A stretch of DNA of 64,000 nt from Citreicoccus inhibens (GTDB lineage: Bacteria; Myxococcota; Myxococcia; Myxococcales; Myxococcaceae), in NCBI RefSeq assembly GCF_019039035.1, contig NZ_JAHNZT010000008.1, positions 186,001-250,000 on the forward strand, in the 5' to 3' direction. Positions within the stretch are counted from its first letter, which is position 1. Each line of letters opens with the position of its first letter. Positions 34,010 to 44,429 of this stretch are shown piece after piece. Under the pieces are notes generated by a model, which saw only the letters and a program-made list of their open reading frames with translations, was not told the origin of the DNA and made no database searches. The translations under genes and the position numbers were made by a program.

Positions 34010-35392
34010 TCAGCGGGCTCCACCGTTGGGCGGCTCGGTTCGAGGAAGCGCGGGCGCGGCAGAAGCAGGAGCTGGCTGCGACACGGACCGCTTCTTCATC
34101 TTCCGCAGCGCAACCTCGGCCGCTCGTGAGTTGGGGGACTCGGCCAGGGCGCGATTGCAGGACTCGTCCGCCGCGGAGTCCTGCCCCAGGGCGGATTCCA
34201 GCTCACACAATCGGTTGAGAATCCTCACGCGCTCCGTCCTGGGAGCCCCCGCGCTCAAGGCCTCCCGCAAGAACCGCAGCTCGCGGAGATCATCGCCTTG
34301 GCTCGCCGCCGCTTGCGCCTGCCGGGACAGGTCCTGCCAGGACAGCGCCGGAGGCGACGCTGGGGTCGGGCTGGGGGCCTGATCCGCCTTGCCCGCCAGG
34401 GCGCCCCCCACAGCCGAGCGCGGGGCGTCTTCCTCCACGGCGGCCCGCGACGCAGCGGGCGCGGCCTTGCTCACGGACTTGGATGCGGCGACGGGCTTCG
34501 GAGCCTCGGCCGGGGCTCGGCCCGCTGGCGCGGCCGCACTGGGGGCATTCGCCATGAGCCCATCGGGCGCTTCCGCTTCATCCGCCACTTCCCGCGCGAG
34601 AGAAGCACCACCGAGGCGCAAGGACGAGCGCTCCTCCTTGGCGAGGTCGTCATAGCGCGGTCCGGCGACAGCCTGGGCCACGGGCTGGGGCTCGGCGGCG
34701 ACAGCCACCGTCTGCGCGGGCGGAGGCGGCGGCGGCGGCCGCTCCTTCTGGCCGAAGTCCGCCAGCTGCTTCTTCGCGGGCGCCAGCTTCGAGGCGCGCG
34801 TGTCCAGACCGCCCCCGCTGCCGGCGTTCATCCACTCCACCGAGCGCTCCGGGTAGGCCCCTCGGTCCCTGCGCTTGGGAGCCTTGTCCAGTGGGAGGTC
34901 ATCCGCGAGCGGCGCCGCGGCCGGAGCCGGGGCGGCCTCGGCCTTGGCCTCGAGCGCGGACGGCGCACTCACCTCGGGAGCCGCGCCGGGCGACTTGGCG
35001 CCCACGACGTCCGCCGCCTTCATCGCGGGGGCCAGGTTCAGGTTCTCGTTCACCGTGATGGACAGGATGCCCAGGGTGCCCACCGCGGCCAGTCCCGCCA
35101 CGGGCAGCAGCCAGCGGCGCCACCGCGAGGGCTTGGGCTCGGGGCCCGCCGCCGCGCGACGGGCGGCCTGGTTCGCGTAGGCGAGCAAGGACTCCAGCCC
35201 CGCGTCGGGCGCGGGCTCGTCGGAGAGCTGGGCCATGGTGACGCGGACGCCCCGGATGTCCTCCAGGGCCCGAGCGCACCGGACACACCCTTGCAGGTGC
35301 GCCTCCAAGGCCTGAGCCTCGGTGCTGGGCAGTTCGCCATAGGCGAAGTCGAGGAGCCGGTCCTCGTGCGCGTGTGGATTCTGCGCTTTCAT
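34010..35392 (-). CDS. Zinc-finger anti-sigma factor with long periplasmic region
   Basis: 460 aa. N-terminal zinc-binding anti-sigma domain with HLQGCVRC (H-x3-C-x2-C pattern, residues ~32-39), one transmembrane helix (~95-117, LLPVAGLAAVGTLGILSI), then ~230 residues of Pro/Ala/Lys-rich linker and a C-terminal helical TPR-like block (WQDLSRQAQAAASQGDD onwards). It should hold the co-encoded ECF sigma at the membrane until a signal reaches the periplasm. ATG 35392 overlaps the sigma stop. The location next to the Tad-like operon makes that operon a likely target. Confidence 0.87.
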   Translation of the reverse strand: MKAQNPHAHEDRLLDFAYGELPSTEAQALEAHLQGCVRCARALEDIRGVRVTMAQLSDEPAPDAGLESLLAYANQAARRAAAGPEPKPSRWRRWLLPVAGLAAVGTLGILSITVNENLNLAPAMKAADVVGAKSPGAAPEVSAPSALEAKAEAAPAPAAAPLADDLPLDKAPKRRDRGAYPERSVEWMNAGSGGGLDTRASKLAPAKKQLADFGQKERPPPPPPPAQTVAVAAEPQPVAQAVAGPRYDDLAKEERSSLRLGGASLAREVADEAEAPDGLMANAPSAAAPAGRAPAEAPKPVAASKSVSKAAPAASRAAVEEDAPRSAVGGALAGKADQAPSPTPASPPALSWQDLSRQAQAAASQGDDLRELRFLREALSAGAPRTERVRILNRLCELESALGQDSAADESCNRALAESPNSRAAEVALRKMKKRSVSQPAPASAAPALPRTEPPNGGAR

Positions 35393-36063
35393 CCCGCCAC
35401 CGTCCTTCCATCCTCCGCCAGATCGCCGTCCACGCCCAGTTCGCCCAGGCGTCGGCGCAGCGCTTCCAGCGCGTAGCGCATCCGACTCTTCACTGTGTTC
35501 TCGGACACGCCTGTCACCTCGGCGATCTCCTTGAACGGGATGCCGCTGTACTCACGAAGGATGAAGACCTCGCGTTGCTCTTCCGGAAGGCTGGCGAGCG
35601 CGCGCTCCAACAAGGGACGCAGCCGCGCATTGTGAGCGCCCCGCTCCGGGCTGGCGCCTTCATCGGGAAGGCTCTCCCCGAGCGCACGCCCCTCGTCGCC
35701 GTCCGTGCCGGCGGCGGGCGCCTCCAAGGAGGAGGCCTGGCGGTAGCTCTCTTTGCGCGTGCTGTCCACGCAGAGGTTCCTCGCAATGGTGTAGAGCCAC
35801 GTCGTCAGCTTGGCCTTGGGCTCGTACTCCCGGGCGCTGCGCACGACCTTGAGCCACGTCTCCTGCAGCACGTCCTCCGCCCGCGACCGGTGACCGACGA
35901 AACGCAGGATGAAGTTGAAGACCGGCGCTCGGTGCCTGCGCACCAGGGCCTCGAATGCACGAGCGTCTCCCGCCTGGAAGGCGAGCATCAGCCGCTCGTC
36001 TGAGATCTCCGGTCCCAACACTCCCCCATTGCTCATGGAGCCACGGGTGCTTCCCTTTCCCAC
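35389..36063 (-). CDS. ECF-family RNA polymerase sigma factor
   Basis: 224 aa. Region 2 (FEALVRRHRAPVFNFILRFV, then EDVLQETWLKVV and TWLYTIARNL) and region 4 (LPEEQREVFILREYSGIPFK, then VSENTVKSRMRYALEALRR) are complete; no region 3, as in ECF factors. GTG 36063 has a GAGGG ribosome site eight bases away and is chosen; ATG 36036 (MSNGGVL) is an alternative. Co-encoded with its anti-sigma, and upstream of the pseudopilin genes on the same strand. Confidence 0.9.
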   Translation of the reverse strand: MGKGSTRGSMSNGGVLGPEISDERLMLAFQAGDARAFEALVRRHRAPVFNFILRFVGHRSRAEDVLQETWLKVVRSAREYEPKAKLTTWLYTIARNLCVDSTRKESYRQASSLEAPAAGTDGDEGRALGESLPDEGASPERGAHNARLRPLLERALASLPEEQREVFILREYSGIPFKEIAEVTGVSENTVKSRMRYALEALRRRLGELGVDGDLAEDGRTVAG

Positions 36064-36077
36064 CGCCCAGGCCCTCT

Positions 36078-36108
36078 AACGGACCAAGGCGCGGTCAGGG
36101 TCTATTCC
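36078..36108 (-). promoter_or_regulatory. Possible ECF-type autoregulatory promoter
   Basis: On the minus strand GGAATAG (36108-36102), 17 bases, then GTCCGTT (36084-36078) resembles the GGAAC/GTC architecture of ECF promoters. It lies in the short gap upstream of the ECF sigma gene. A start near 36072 would remove the GAGGG site used by GTG 36063, favouring ATG 36036. Tentative. Confidence 0.22.
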
Positions 36109-36509
36109 GGACGTGGCCTCCGGTAAGTAGCCAGAATGACAGGGACCGCGACGGCTGTCACCCATGCGCTCTGCGCCAGGAGGACCGTGGGCAATGGCCG
36201 CTGAACGTGAATGAACAGCGAGCGCCCCAGCCCCGCCCCCAGCAAGACGCCCGTCAAGGAGCGCAGGAGGTTGGACCCCGCGGCGGGCCGAAAGCGTCCC
36301 ACCGCCCAGTCGATGAGCGCGGGCGACACGAGCATGAGCCCCAGTGGCACCTCCGCGTCGAACGTCAGCGGCGCGCGCAAGGCGAAGAGCGCGAGGAAGA
36401 CCGCGACCAGGACGGGGTACGTGCCCAGGCAACGCGCGCACACGCGCACGCCGCCCAGCAGGTAGGTGCGGTTGTACTCATCCGGGTGATGATGGCTGAG
36501 CCAGAACAC
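36102..36509 (-). CDS. DUF2085 membrane protein
   Basis: 135 aa from GTG 36509, supported by a perfect AGGAGG five bases upstream. Begins [20 protein letters not shown] and carries [10 protein letters not shown], the DUF2085 signature (a histidine-rich start and two cysteines), followed by three hydrophobic helices. Function of the family is unknown. Its start overlaps the end of the upstream ABC ATPase gene by 32 bases. A longer reading frame is the shadow of that gene. Confidence 0.8.
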   Translation of the reverse strand: MFWLSHHHPDEYNRTYLLGGVRVCARCLGTYPVLVAVFLALFALRAPLTFDAEVPLGLMLVSPALIDWAVGRFRPAAGSNLLRSLTGVLLGAGLGRSLFIHVQRPLPTVLLAQSAWVTAVAVPVILATYRRPRPE

Positions 36510-37518
36510 CGGAACCTCCTGCGAGTGAAGAAGCCTGGGTGGAACCGAGCGCATCGCCTTCCGCGAGGAAGCAAGCGACCGAATGCCCCGAGGCCACTGG
36601 ATACAGCGGGGGTGACTCGCGCCGGCACCGCTCCGTCGCCTGCGGGCATCGCGGATGGAACGCGCACCCGCCCGGCGGAGACATCGGGGACGGCGGCTCA
36701 CCGGGCAGGACCTGGCGCGTGCGCGGATGCGTCGGGTCGGGCACGGGCACCGCGGACAGCAGCGCGCGGGTGTACGGATGCCGAGCCCCCTGAGACAACC
36801 GCCGCGCCGGAGCCAGCTCCACGATGCGGCCCAGGTACATCACCGCCACGCGGGTGGACAGGTACTCCACGACCTTGAGGTCATGCGCGATGAAGACATA
36901 GGTCAGCCCGCGATCACGCTGGAGCTCCACCAGCAGGTTGACGATCTGCGCCTGGATGGAGACATCGAGCGCGCTGAGCGGCTCATCCGCCACCACCAGC
37001 TCCGGGCGCAACGCAATGGCACGTGCAATCCCGATGCGTTGGCGCTGACCGCCGGAGAACTCGTGCGGAAAGCGCTCCAGCGCGTCCTTCGGCAGCCCGA
37101 GCACGTCCAGCAGGCCGTGCAGCTCCCGCTCCGCGCCGCGCGACAGGCCGTGGATGACGAAGGGCTCGCTCAGGATGTCCCGCACCGTCATCCGAGGATT
37201 GAGCGACGCGAACGGATCCTGGAAGACGAGCTGCATGCGCCGCCGCAGCGGCCGAACGCGGCGCGGCGAGAGCCCCACGAGTTCCTGTCCATCGAAGCGG
37301 ACCGAGCCATGGGTGATGTCCACGAGTTGCAGCAAGGCGCGCCCGAGCGTGCTCTTGCCGCAGCCACTCTCCCCCACCACGCCGAGCGTCTCGCCGCGCG
37401 CCACGTCGAAGTCCACGCCGTCCACCGCGCGCACCCAGCCGCGGGGCCGCCCCAGCAGCCCTCGGCGCACCGGGAAGTGCACCTTCAAGTCACGGACTTG
37501 GATGAGCGGCGCGGTCAT
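36478..37518 (-). CDS. Oligopeptide/dipeptide-type ABC transporter ATPase (OppF/DppF-like)
   Basis: 346 aa. Walker [10 protein letters not shown], signature [14 protein letters not shown], Walker [13 protein letters not shown] and H-loop FIAHDL are all present; the C-terminal oligopeptide-transporter extension has the cysteine-rich [19 protein letters not shown] motif. It powers import of peptides with the OppD-like partner. ATG 37518 overlaps the partner stop (ATGA). No permease or binding-protein gene lies next to the pair. Confidence 0.9.
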   Translation of the reverse strand: MTAPLIQVRDLKVHFPVRRGLLGRPRGWVRAVDGVDFDVARGETLGVVGESGCGKSTLGRALLQLVDITHGSVRFDGQELVGLSPRRVRPLRRRMQLVFQDPFASLNPRMTVRDILSEPFVIHGLSRGAERELHGLLDVLGLPKDALERFPHEFSGGQRQRIGIARAIALRPELVVADEPLSALDVSIQAQIVNLLVELQRDRGLTYVFIAHDLKVVEYLSTRVAVMYLGRIVELAPARRLSQGARHPYTRALLSAVPVPDPTHPRTRQVLPGEPPSPMSPPGGCAFHPRCPQATERCRRESPPLYPVASGHSVACFLAEGDALGSTQASSLAGGSGVLAQPSSPG

Positions 37519-38540
37519 GACGTGGGCACCGGATGATGACAGGCGGCGAGCTGCGCCCCTCGCTTCACCTCCAGCGCCGGCGCGACTTGGGCGCAGCGGT
37601 CCACGGCTCGCTCGCAGCGCTCGCGAAAGGCACAGCCCGTCGGCAGCTGTCGCAAGGACGGCACCATGCCCGGGATGGCTCGCAGCCGAGGTCGCGCACC
37701 TTCCGCCGAGCCCCCGCGCGCCGCATCCCAGGAGGGAATCGAGCGCAGCAGCCCCGCCGTGTACGGGTGCGCGGGATGCGCGAACAGCTCGCGCACGGGC
37801 GCGTACTCCACCACCTTGCCCGCGTACATCACCGCGACGGTGTCGCACTGCCCTGCCACCACGCCGAGGTCGTGGGTGATGAGCAGCACCGCCATGTATC
37901 GCTCGGCCTGCAGGCGCTTGAGCAACTCCAGAATCTGCGCCTGGACGGTGACGTCCAGCGCGGTCGTCGGCTCGTCCGCGATGAGCAGCGAGGGGTCACA
38001 CGCGAGCGCCATCGCGATCATCACCCGCTGGCGCATGCCCCCGGAGAGTTGATGCGGATAAGCGTCCACGCGCTCCTCGGGCGCCGGGATGCCCACGGTG
38101 CGCAGCAACTCCACGGCCCGCTCGCGCGCGCGCCGACGGGACTCACCCAGGTGGAGCCGAGGTCCTTCGGCGAGTTGCTCGCCCACCGTATGCACGGGAT
38201 TGAGCGAGGTCATCGGCTCCTGGAACACCATGCCCAGCGAGCGTCCGCGCACCTCGCGCATCCGCGCCTCGGGGAGCGACAGGAGGTCCACGCCGCGCAG
38301 GCGCACTTCACCCGCGACGATGCGCGCGGGGGGCTCGGGGACGAGCCGCATCACGGACAGCGCCGTCAGGCTCTTTCCGCAGCCGCTCTCGCCCACCACG
38401 CCGAGCGTGCTCCCCGCCGGCACCGAGAACGACACGCCATCCACCGCGCGCACCGGGCCGTCCTCCAACCGCAGCTCCGTGGTCAGCCCGCGCACCTCCA
38501 GCACGGGCTCGGCGGAGGCGGGGTGCGTCCCGACGGTCAC
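37515..38540 (-). CDS. Oligopeptide/dipeptide-type ABC transporter ATPase (OppD/DppD-like)
   Basis: 341 aa. Walker A GESGCGKS, signature [14 protein letters not shown], Walker [14 protein letters not shown]-loop LITHDL; C-terminal [15 protein letters not shown] motif of the Opp/Dpp group. Partner of the following OppF-like subunit. GTG or ATG start at 38540 overlaps the stop of the upstream MshEN-like gene, so this transporter is translated with genes of another pathway. Substrate unknown. Confidence 0.9.
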   Translation of the reverse strand: MTVGTHPASAEPVLEVRGLTTELRLEDGPVRAVDGVSFSVPAGSTLGVVGESGCGKSLTALSVMRLVPEPPARIVAGEVRLRGVDLLSLPEARMREVRGRSLGMVFQEPMTSLNPVHTVGEQLAEGPRLHLGESRRRARERAVELLRTVGIPAPEERVDAYPHQLSGGMRQRVMIAMALACDPSLLIADEPTTALDVTVQAQILELLKRLQAERYMAVLLITHDLGVVAGQCDTVAVMYAGKVVEYAPVRELFAHPAHPYTAGLLRSIPSWDAARGGSAEGARPRLRAIPGMVPSLRQLPTGCAFRERCERAVDRCAQVAPALEVKRGAQLAACHHPVPTS

Positions 38541-39472
38541 TTCCGCGCCAGCTCCTCCAGGAACTCCAACTCCTGGATGAGGCCCTTGCGAATCAACAGC
38601 CGGATGAGGCTCGCCACCATGCGCGCGGGCTTCACCTTCTCCGTGTCGAGGCTCGGCTCCTCGCCCTTGGACAGCCGGTCGAGGTCATCCAGCACCGCCA
38701 GGTCCTCCTCCGAGAAGCTGGGCGTGGGCGTGAGCACCACCGACGGCCGAGAGCCCTGCGCGGCGCCGCCGAACATCACCACCGGGACGCGGGGCTTGCC
38801 CGAGCCGGGCTCTGGCTCGTCGTCCGGCACGGGCGGCGGGGGCGGCTTCACGGAACCCGGGCGCGCCTTCGCGCCGAGCAGGTCCTCCAACACATCGACG
38901 CCAGAAGCGTTGGACTCGGCGGGCGGCGGCGGTGGCAGCTCCCACGGCATCGCCGCGGCACTCGCGGCGGGGCGCGGACGCGGAGGCGCAGCGACGGGCT
39001 CCTCGTCCAGAGGTTCGGCCTCCACGATGTCCAAGGGCTCTCCCCGGGCACGCGCCAGCGCGGTGTCCATGTCGTCCGGCGACGCGACGAAGATGCGCAG
39101 CTGCTTGCTGAGCTGAAAGCGCAGCTCATCCACGATGGTCAGGTCCGCCGGGTCCTCCACCGCCACGTGCAGCTTCTCGCCCCGTCCCTCCGACTCCAGA
39201 CGGAACGGGAGGATGCGGTGCTCGGTCTGGAAGTCCACCGACACGAGCGACGACACCGCGACGGGGATGTTCTCGGGCAGCTCCACGAAGGGCAGCTCGT
39301 ACTGAGTCGCCAGCGCCCGCGCGATGTCCGTCGTGTTGCACGCGCCTTGGGAGATGAGGACCTCGCCCAGCTTCCGTCCCTGGCCGCGACGCACGGACGC
39401 CAGCGCCGTCTTGACCTGCTCCTCGGTCACCACGCCGGCCTGGACCAGCAGCTCGCCAATCTTCTTGCGCAT
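38537..39472 (-). CDS. Stand-alone GspE-N/MshEN-domain protein
   Basis: 311 aa. Residues 1-145 are a GspE N-terminal (MshEN) domain: two tandem motifs beginning [19 protein letters not shown] and [19 protein letters not shown], followed by the QYELPFVEL strand. A long Pro/Ala-rich linker (~150-270) leads to a C-terminal helix. There is no ATPase domain, so it is not an assembly motor itself. MshEN domains of pilus/secretion ATPases bind c-di-GMP; here the second motif keeps the arginine and the first has lysine. Sits ten bases from a second such gene. Confidence 0.8.
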   Translation of the reverse strand: MRKKIGELLVQAGVVTEEQVKTALASVRRGQGRKLGEVLISQGACNTTDIARALATQYELPFVELPENIPVAVSSLVSVDFQTEHRILPFRLESEGRGEKLHVAVEDPADLTIVDELRFQLSKQLRIFVASPDDMDTALARARGEPLDIVEAEPLDEEPVAAPPRPRPAASAAAMPWELPPPPPAESNASGVDVLEDLLGAKARPGSVKPPPPPVPDDEPEPGSGKPRVPVVMFGGAAQGSRPSVVLTPTPSFSEEDLAVLDDLDRLSKGEEPSLDTEKVKPARMVASLIRLLIRKGLIQELEFLEELARK

Positions 39473-39481
39473 GGGTGAGGG

Positions 39482-40258
39482 CTACCGCTTGACCTTCGCG
39501 AGGTACTCCTCGCGCGAGAAGATGCCCTTCTCGATGCACAGCTCGACCATCGCCTTGAGCGCGGCCACTTCCTTGCGCTGAACGTCCTCGACGCTGCGGA
39601 GCATGTCCGCCGGGCTGCCTCCCGCGGCGCGGGCTGGAGGCGACTCCACCACGGGCGCCTGCGGACGTGGCGCCGGGGCGCTCCGGGCCGCCGCGCTCGG
39701 AGGAGGACCGGCGCTCACCACCGCGGCCGCGGCGGGATCCAGGTCCTTGAGGTTCTTGACGACGGTGCGCCCCTGCGCGTCCACCACCTTGAAGTTGGTG
39801 TCCGCGTCCTCCAGTTCGGCCGTCTCCTCGTAGATGCGGGCGAAGGCGCGCGCGATGGAGGTCCGGCCCGCCACGTTCACCACGATGCGGCACTTGGTGA
39901 TGGCGCGCAGTTCGTCGAGCATCCGCACGTTGAGCGGATCCGACATGGCCACCACCAGCGTCTTGCCCTCATCCCGAAGCTGGAGCGGCAGCACGGAGAA
40001 GTCCCGCGCCGTCTGCGTGGAGATCTTCGCCTTCACGTGCGGCTGCACGCTCTGCACCGCCTCCAGGTTCACGGCGGGCATCCCGAGCTGTTTGGACAGG
40101 GCGCGGACCAGGATGTCCTCGGACACGAGGTTCATCCGGACCAGGATCTCCCCCAGCTTTCCGCCCCACTTCGCCTGTTCGGCGAGCGCGGCCTTGAGCT
40201 GGCTCTCCTGGAGCACGTTCGCCTTGATCAGCAGTTCGCCAAGCTTGATCTGTGCCAT
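39482..40258 (-). CDS. Stand-alone GspE-N/MshEN-domain protein
   Basis: 258 aa from ATG 40258; a TTG 33 bases upstream would add an N-terminus without the family pattern. Domain ~1-150 with two repeats (IKLGELLIKANVLQESQLK and GKLGEILVRMNLVSEDILV) and the KQLGMPAVNL strand, then an Ala/Pro linker and a helical C-terminus with LCIEKGIFSREEYL, which recalls a short conserved tail found in other myxobacterial MshEN proteins. Both repeats have lysine where c-di-GMP binders have arginine. No ATPase domain. Confidence 0.8.
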   Translation of the reverse strand: MAQIKLGELLIKANVLQESQLKAALAEQAKWGGKLGEILVRMNLVSEDILVRALSKQLGMPAVNLEAVQSVQPHVKAKISTQTARDFSVLPLQLRDEGKTLVVAMSDPLNVRMLDELRAITKCRIVVNVAGRTSIARAFARIYEETAELEDADTNFKVVDAQGRTVVKNLKDLDPAAAAVVSAGPPPSAAARSAPAPRPQAPVVESPPARAAGGSPADMLRSVEDVQRKEVAALKAMVELCIEKGIFSREEYLAKVKR

Positions 40259-40318
40259 GTCGTACGGGCCAGTGTACCCGAGTTGCGCCAAACCACTGAT
40301 TCTTCCGCGCCCGGCCGC

Positions 40319-41149
40319 CTAGGAGCCCGGCACCGGTGGCGGAGGACCCACCGGGTGGGGGCCCGACAGCTCGCGCCCCTGGGCGTCCACGTCCACCACC
40401 TTCGCGCCTTCCGGGGCCGCCAACTCGTAGAGTGTGAGGTCCGGCCGTCCGTTGAGTGTCACCCGCTGATACCGCAGCTCCAGCTTCGTATTGGCCGAGG
40501 CGGCATCCAGGGAGACCTTTCCTGGAAAGAGCAGCTCGCCGCGCAGCTTGAAGTCATCGAATGCCAGGTCGTAGCCCGGCACGCCGCTCACCTCGCTCTT
40601 CACCACGCGCAGGTAGCGCGGATCGACGCGGAGCGTCTGACGCGCGGGGCCTCGGTAGAGCGTGAGCACGTAGACCCGGTTCTTCTCATCCAGCTCCAGC
40701 GTCATCCGCTCCGGAGGAATGAGCGGGGTCTGGCCGAGCATGACGGCGACCAGCTCCTCGCTCGGCAACACCACGGGCAGGAAGCGAGAGACGTTCTCCG
40801 GGCTCGACGGCCCCTGGTAGTAGGTGTTGTCGCGCGCCTGGAGCAGGCCGAACCGCTCGCCGTCGCTGGTGAGCGAGGCGACGGGCCGGTTGAAGAAGTC
40901 GAACGTCTCCAGGTGGACGAGCGCGGGGCGGCTGATGCCCACGAACATGCTGAGCGTGCCGCTGCCCTGCGGGGACTCGATGTGCACCTTCGCGTCGCCC
41001 TCCAAGGTGACGACCTGGGACTGGCGCTCGCGCACGTGCTGGTAGAGCACCTGCGGGTCGCTGATGCGGCCTTCTGGACCAAACTCGAGTCGCTTGGGGC
41101 AGGCCGAACAAAGCAGGGCCAGGAAGATTGCAGCGGCTGCGCGGTTCAT
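40319..41149 (-). CDS. DUF4292/LolB-like lipoprotein
   Basis: 276 aa. Signal MNRAAAAIFLALLCSAC with lipidation at C17. The body matches the DUF4292 pattern, a LolA/LolB-like half-barrel: LEGDAKVHIESPQGSGTLSM, SRPALVHLETFDFFNRPVA and later paired beta strands. Likely an outer-membrane or periplasmic lipid/lipoprotein carrier, but only the fold is suggested. Divergent from exbB across 42 bases, so both promoters must be very close. A Pro-rich tail ends the protein. Confidence 0.78.
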   Translation of the reverse strand: MNRAAAAIFLALLCSACPKRLEFGPEGRISDPQVLYQHVRERQSQVVTLEGDAKVHIESPQGSGTLSMFVGISRPALVHLETFDFFNRPVASLTSDGERFGLLQARDNTYYQGPSSPENVSRFLPVVLPSEELVAVMLGQTPLIPPERMTLELDEKNRVYVLTLYRGPARQTLRVDPRYLRVVKSEVSGVPGYDLAFDDFKLRGELLFPGKVSLDAASANTKLELRYQRVTLNGRPDLTLYELAAPEGAKVVDVDAQGRELSGPHPVGPPPPVPGS

Positions 41150-41191
41150 ATGTCCTAGTCTGGGCCAGGCGGCCCTGCCCGGTCATCCTCC

Positions 41192-41911
41192 ATGAGCCTG
41201 AACGATCTCCTGCACTACCTTCGCCTCGGCGGTGTCACCCTCGCCCTGCTCCTGGCCGCTTCGGTGGTCGCACTGGGCGTGGCCATCGAACGTTTGCTCG
41301 CCCTCTGGGGAGTGAGCGAGCGCTCGCGCGCCCTGGGGGAAACCATCCACAAGCACCTGCTCCGAGGTGACGTGCCCGCGGCGCGCACCACGGCCGAGCG
41401 CTCGGACGCGGTGGCCGCCGACATCTTCCTCGCGGGCTTCGAGCGCTGGGAGCGCGCCCGCACCACGGGCGGCTCGGGCATCGAGTCCGCGGTGGAGCGC
41501 GAGCGCGCCCAGGTGGGCCTCAAGCTGCGCCGCAACCTGTGGATCCTCGCCACCATTGGCTCGACGACGCCCTTCGTGGGCCTGTTCGGCACCGTGGCCG
41601 GCATCATGCGCTCGTTCAAGGACCTGGGCCTGGACGTGGAGGCCGGCGGAACGGGCGGAACGTCGGCGGTGATGACGGGCATCTCCGAGGCGCTCGTGGC
41701 CACCGCGGTGGGCATCCTCGTGGCCGTCATGGCCATGGTCTTCTACAACTACTTCCAGGCCCGGCTGTCTCGCGTGCTCGTGGAGCTGCGCCTCTTGGGC
41801 GACGAGTTCGTGGAGCTGCTCAAGGAGCGCGCCGCGGGCGTGCCCCCCGCCGTGGAAGCCCCCGCCTCCCCTCCCCGCCCGGACGCGCAGCCGGCGCCCT
41901 CGTCCACGTAA
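41192..41911 (+). CDS. exbB: ExbB/TolQ/MotA-family proton channel protein
   Basis: 239 aa. Helix 1 near the N-terminus (LRLGGVTLALLLAASVVALGV), cytoplasmic loop, then two helices with the conserved TIGSTTPFVGLFGTVAGIM and GISEALVATAVGILVAV. Forms a proton-driven stator with the ExbD partner 12 bases downstream, energising an outer-membrane or envelope process through a TonB-like protein, which is not encoded nearby. Pro-rich C-terminus. Whether ExbB or TolQ cannot be settled without the partner set. Confidence 0.9.
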   Translation: MSLNDLLHYLRLGGVTLALLLAASVVALGVAIERLLALWGVSERSRALGETIHKHLLRGDVPAARTTAERSDAVAADIFLAGFERWERARTTGGSGIESAVERERAQVGLKLRRNLWILATIGSTTPFVGLFGTVAGIMRSFKDLGLDVEAGGTGGTSAVMTGISEALVATAVGILVAVMAMVFYNYFQARLSRVLVELRLLGDEFVELLKERAAGVPPAVEAPASPPRPDAQPAPSST

Positions 41912-41923
41912 GGAGACCGCGCC

Positions 41924-42373
41924 ATGGGCATGGGAAAGACGCCAGGGTCGGACGACGAGAACGAGGGCGTGTTCGCGGAGATCAACATCACGCCGCTCAC
42001 GGACGTGATGCTGGTGCTCCTCATCATCTTCATGGTGACGAGCACCGTCATCGTTCAGCAGGGCCCGGGCGGCGGCGTGAAGACGGGCCTCAAGGTGAAC
42101 CTGCCCAAGGGCGGCGCCGCCGACGTCACCGCGCGCACCACGGACCTGTCCGTGGCGGTGCTGGCGGATGGGCGCTTCGTCGTGTCGGGCAACGTGGTGT
42201 CCCAGGACGAGCTCAAGAAGGCCTTCGAGCAGGCCCGGGGACAGAACCCGGACACCGTGGTCATCGTCCAGGCGGACGAGGGGGTTCCCCATGGCACGGT
42301 GGTCCAGGTGATGGAGCTGGCGAAGAAGGCCGGGCTGGCCCAGCTCGCCATCGGCGTGCGCGAGGGCGAGTAG
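41924..42373 (+). CDS. exbD: ExbD/TolR-family proton channel protein
   Basis: 149 aa. Short cytoplasmic head, one transmembrane helix preceded by EINITPLTDVMLVLLIIFMV, in which the aspartate is the conserved proton-carrying residue, and a periplasmic domain (~65-149) with the VVIVQADEGVPHGTVVQVM strand-helix of the family. Operon partner of ExbB. Ends 24 bases before the convergent acyl-CoA dehydrogenase stop. Confidence 0.92.
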   Translation: MGMGKTPGSDDENEGVFAEINITPLTDVMLVLLIIFMVTSTVIVQQGPGGGVKTGLKVNLPKGGAADVTARTTDLSVAVLADGRFVVSGNVVSQDELKKAFEQARGQNPDTVVIVQADEGVPHGTVVQVMELAKKAGLAQLAIGVREGE

Positions 42374-42397
42374 CCCCCGCGCACCCCGCCCTTCGCC

Positions 42398-44242
<1,845 letters not shown>

Positions 44243-44367
44243 GGCCACTCCTGCGTGAGGGCTCGCTGCCCGCCGCTCCCCACGCGGAAGAGCGGTTTGG
44301 GGTCAGAGGCCCGGTAAGGACGCAGGAAGTTTGGCGTCGCCTGATTTTTGAGTCAACCTTGAATGAC

Positions 44368-44413
44368 ACCCTGCGTTGAGGGGCGGTCAGAGCCACCGGG
44401 CTGAACGCAGGGT
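44368..44413 (-). terminator. 10-bp inverted repeat after the MaoC operon
   Basis: ACCCTGCGTT (44368-44377) and AACGCAGGGT (44404-44413) are perfect complements with a 26-base loop that itself can pair (CGGT with ACCG). It lies 16 bases after the MaoC stop and ~125 bases before the acyl-CoA dehydrogenase start, both on the minus strand. It may terminate the MaoC transcript or serve as a repressor operator for the dehydrogenase promoter. The rest of this 187-base gap shows a TTGACT-like -35 but no convincing -10. Confidence 0.4.
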
Positions 44414-44429
44414 CGCTCCCCGGGCAGGC

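Noticed and set aside
40259-40291. TTG-started N-terminal extension of the second MshEN-like protein
   Set aside because: Eleven extra residues precede the MAQIKLGELL start that fits the family, and no ribosome site supports the TTG.
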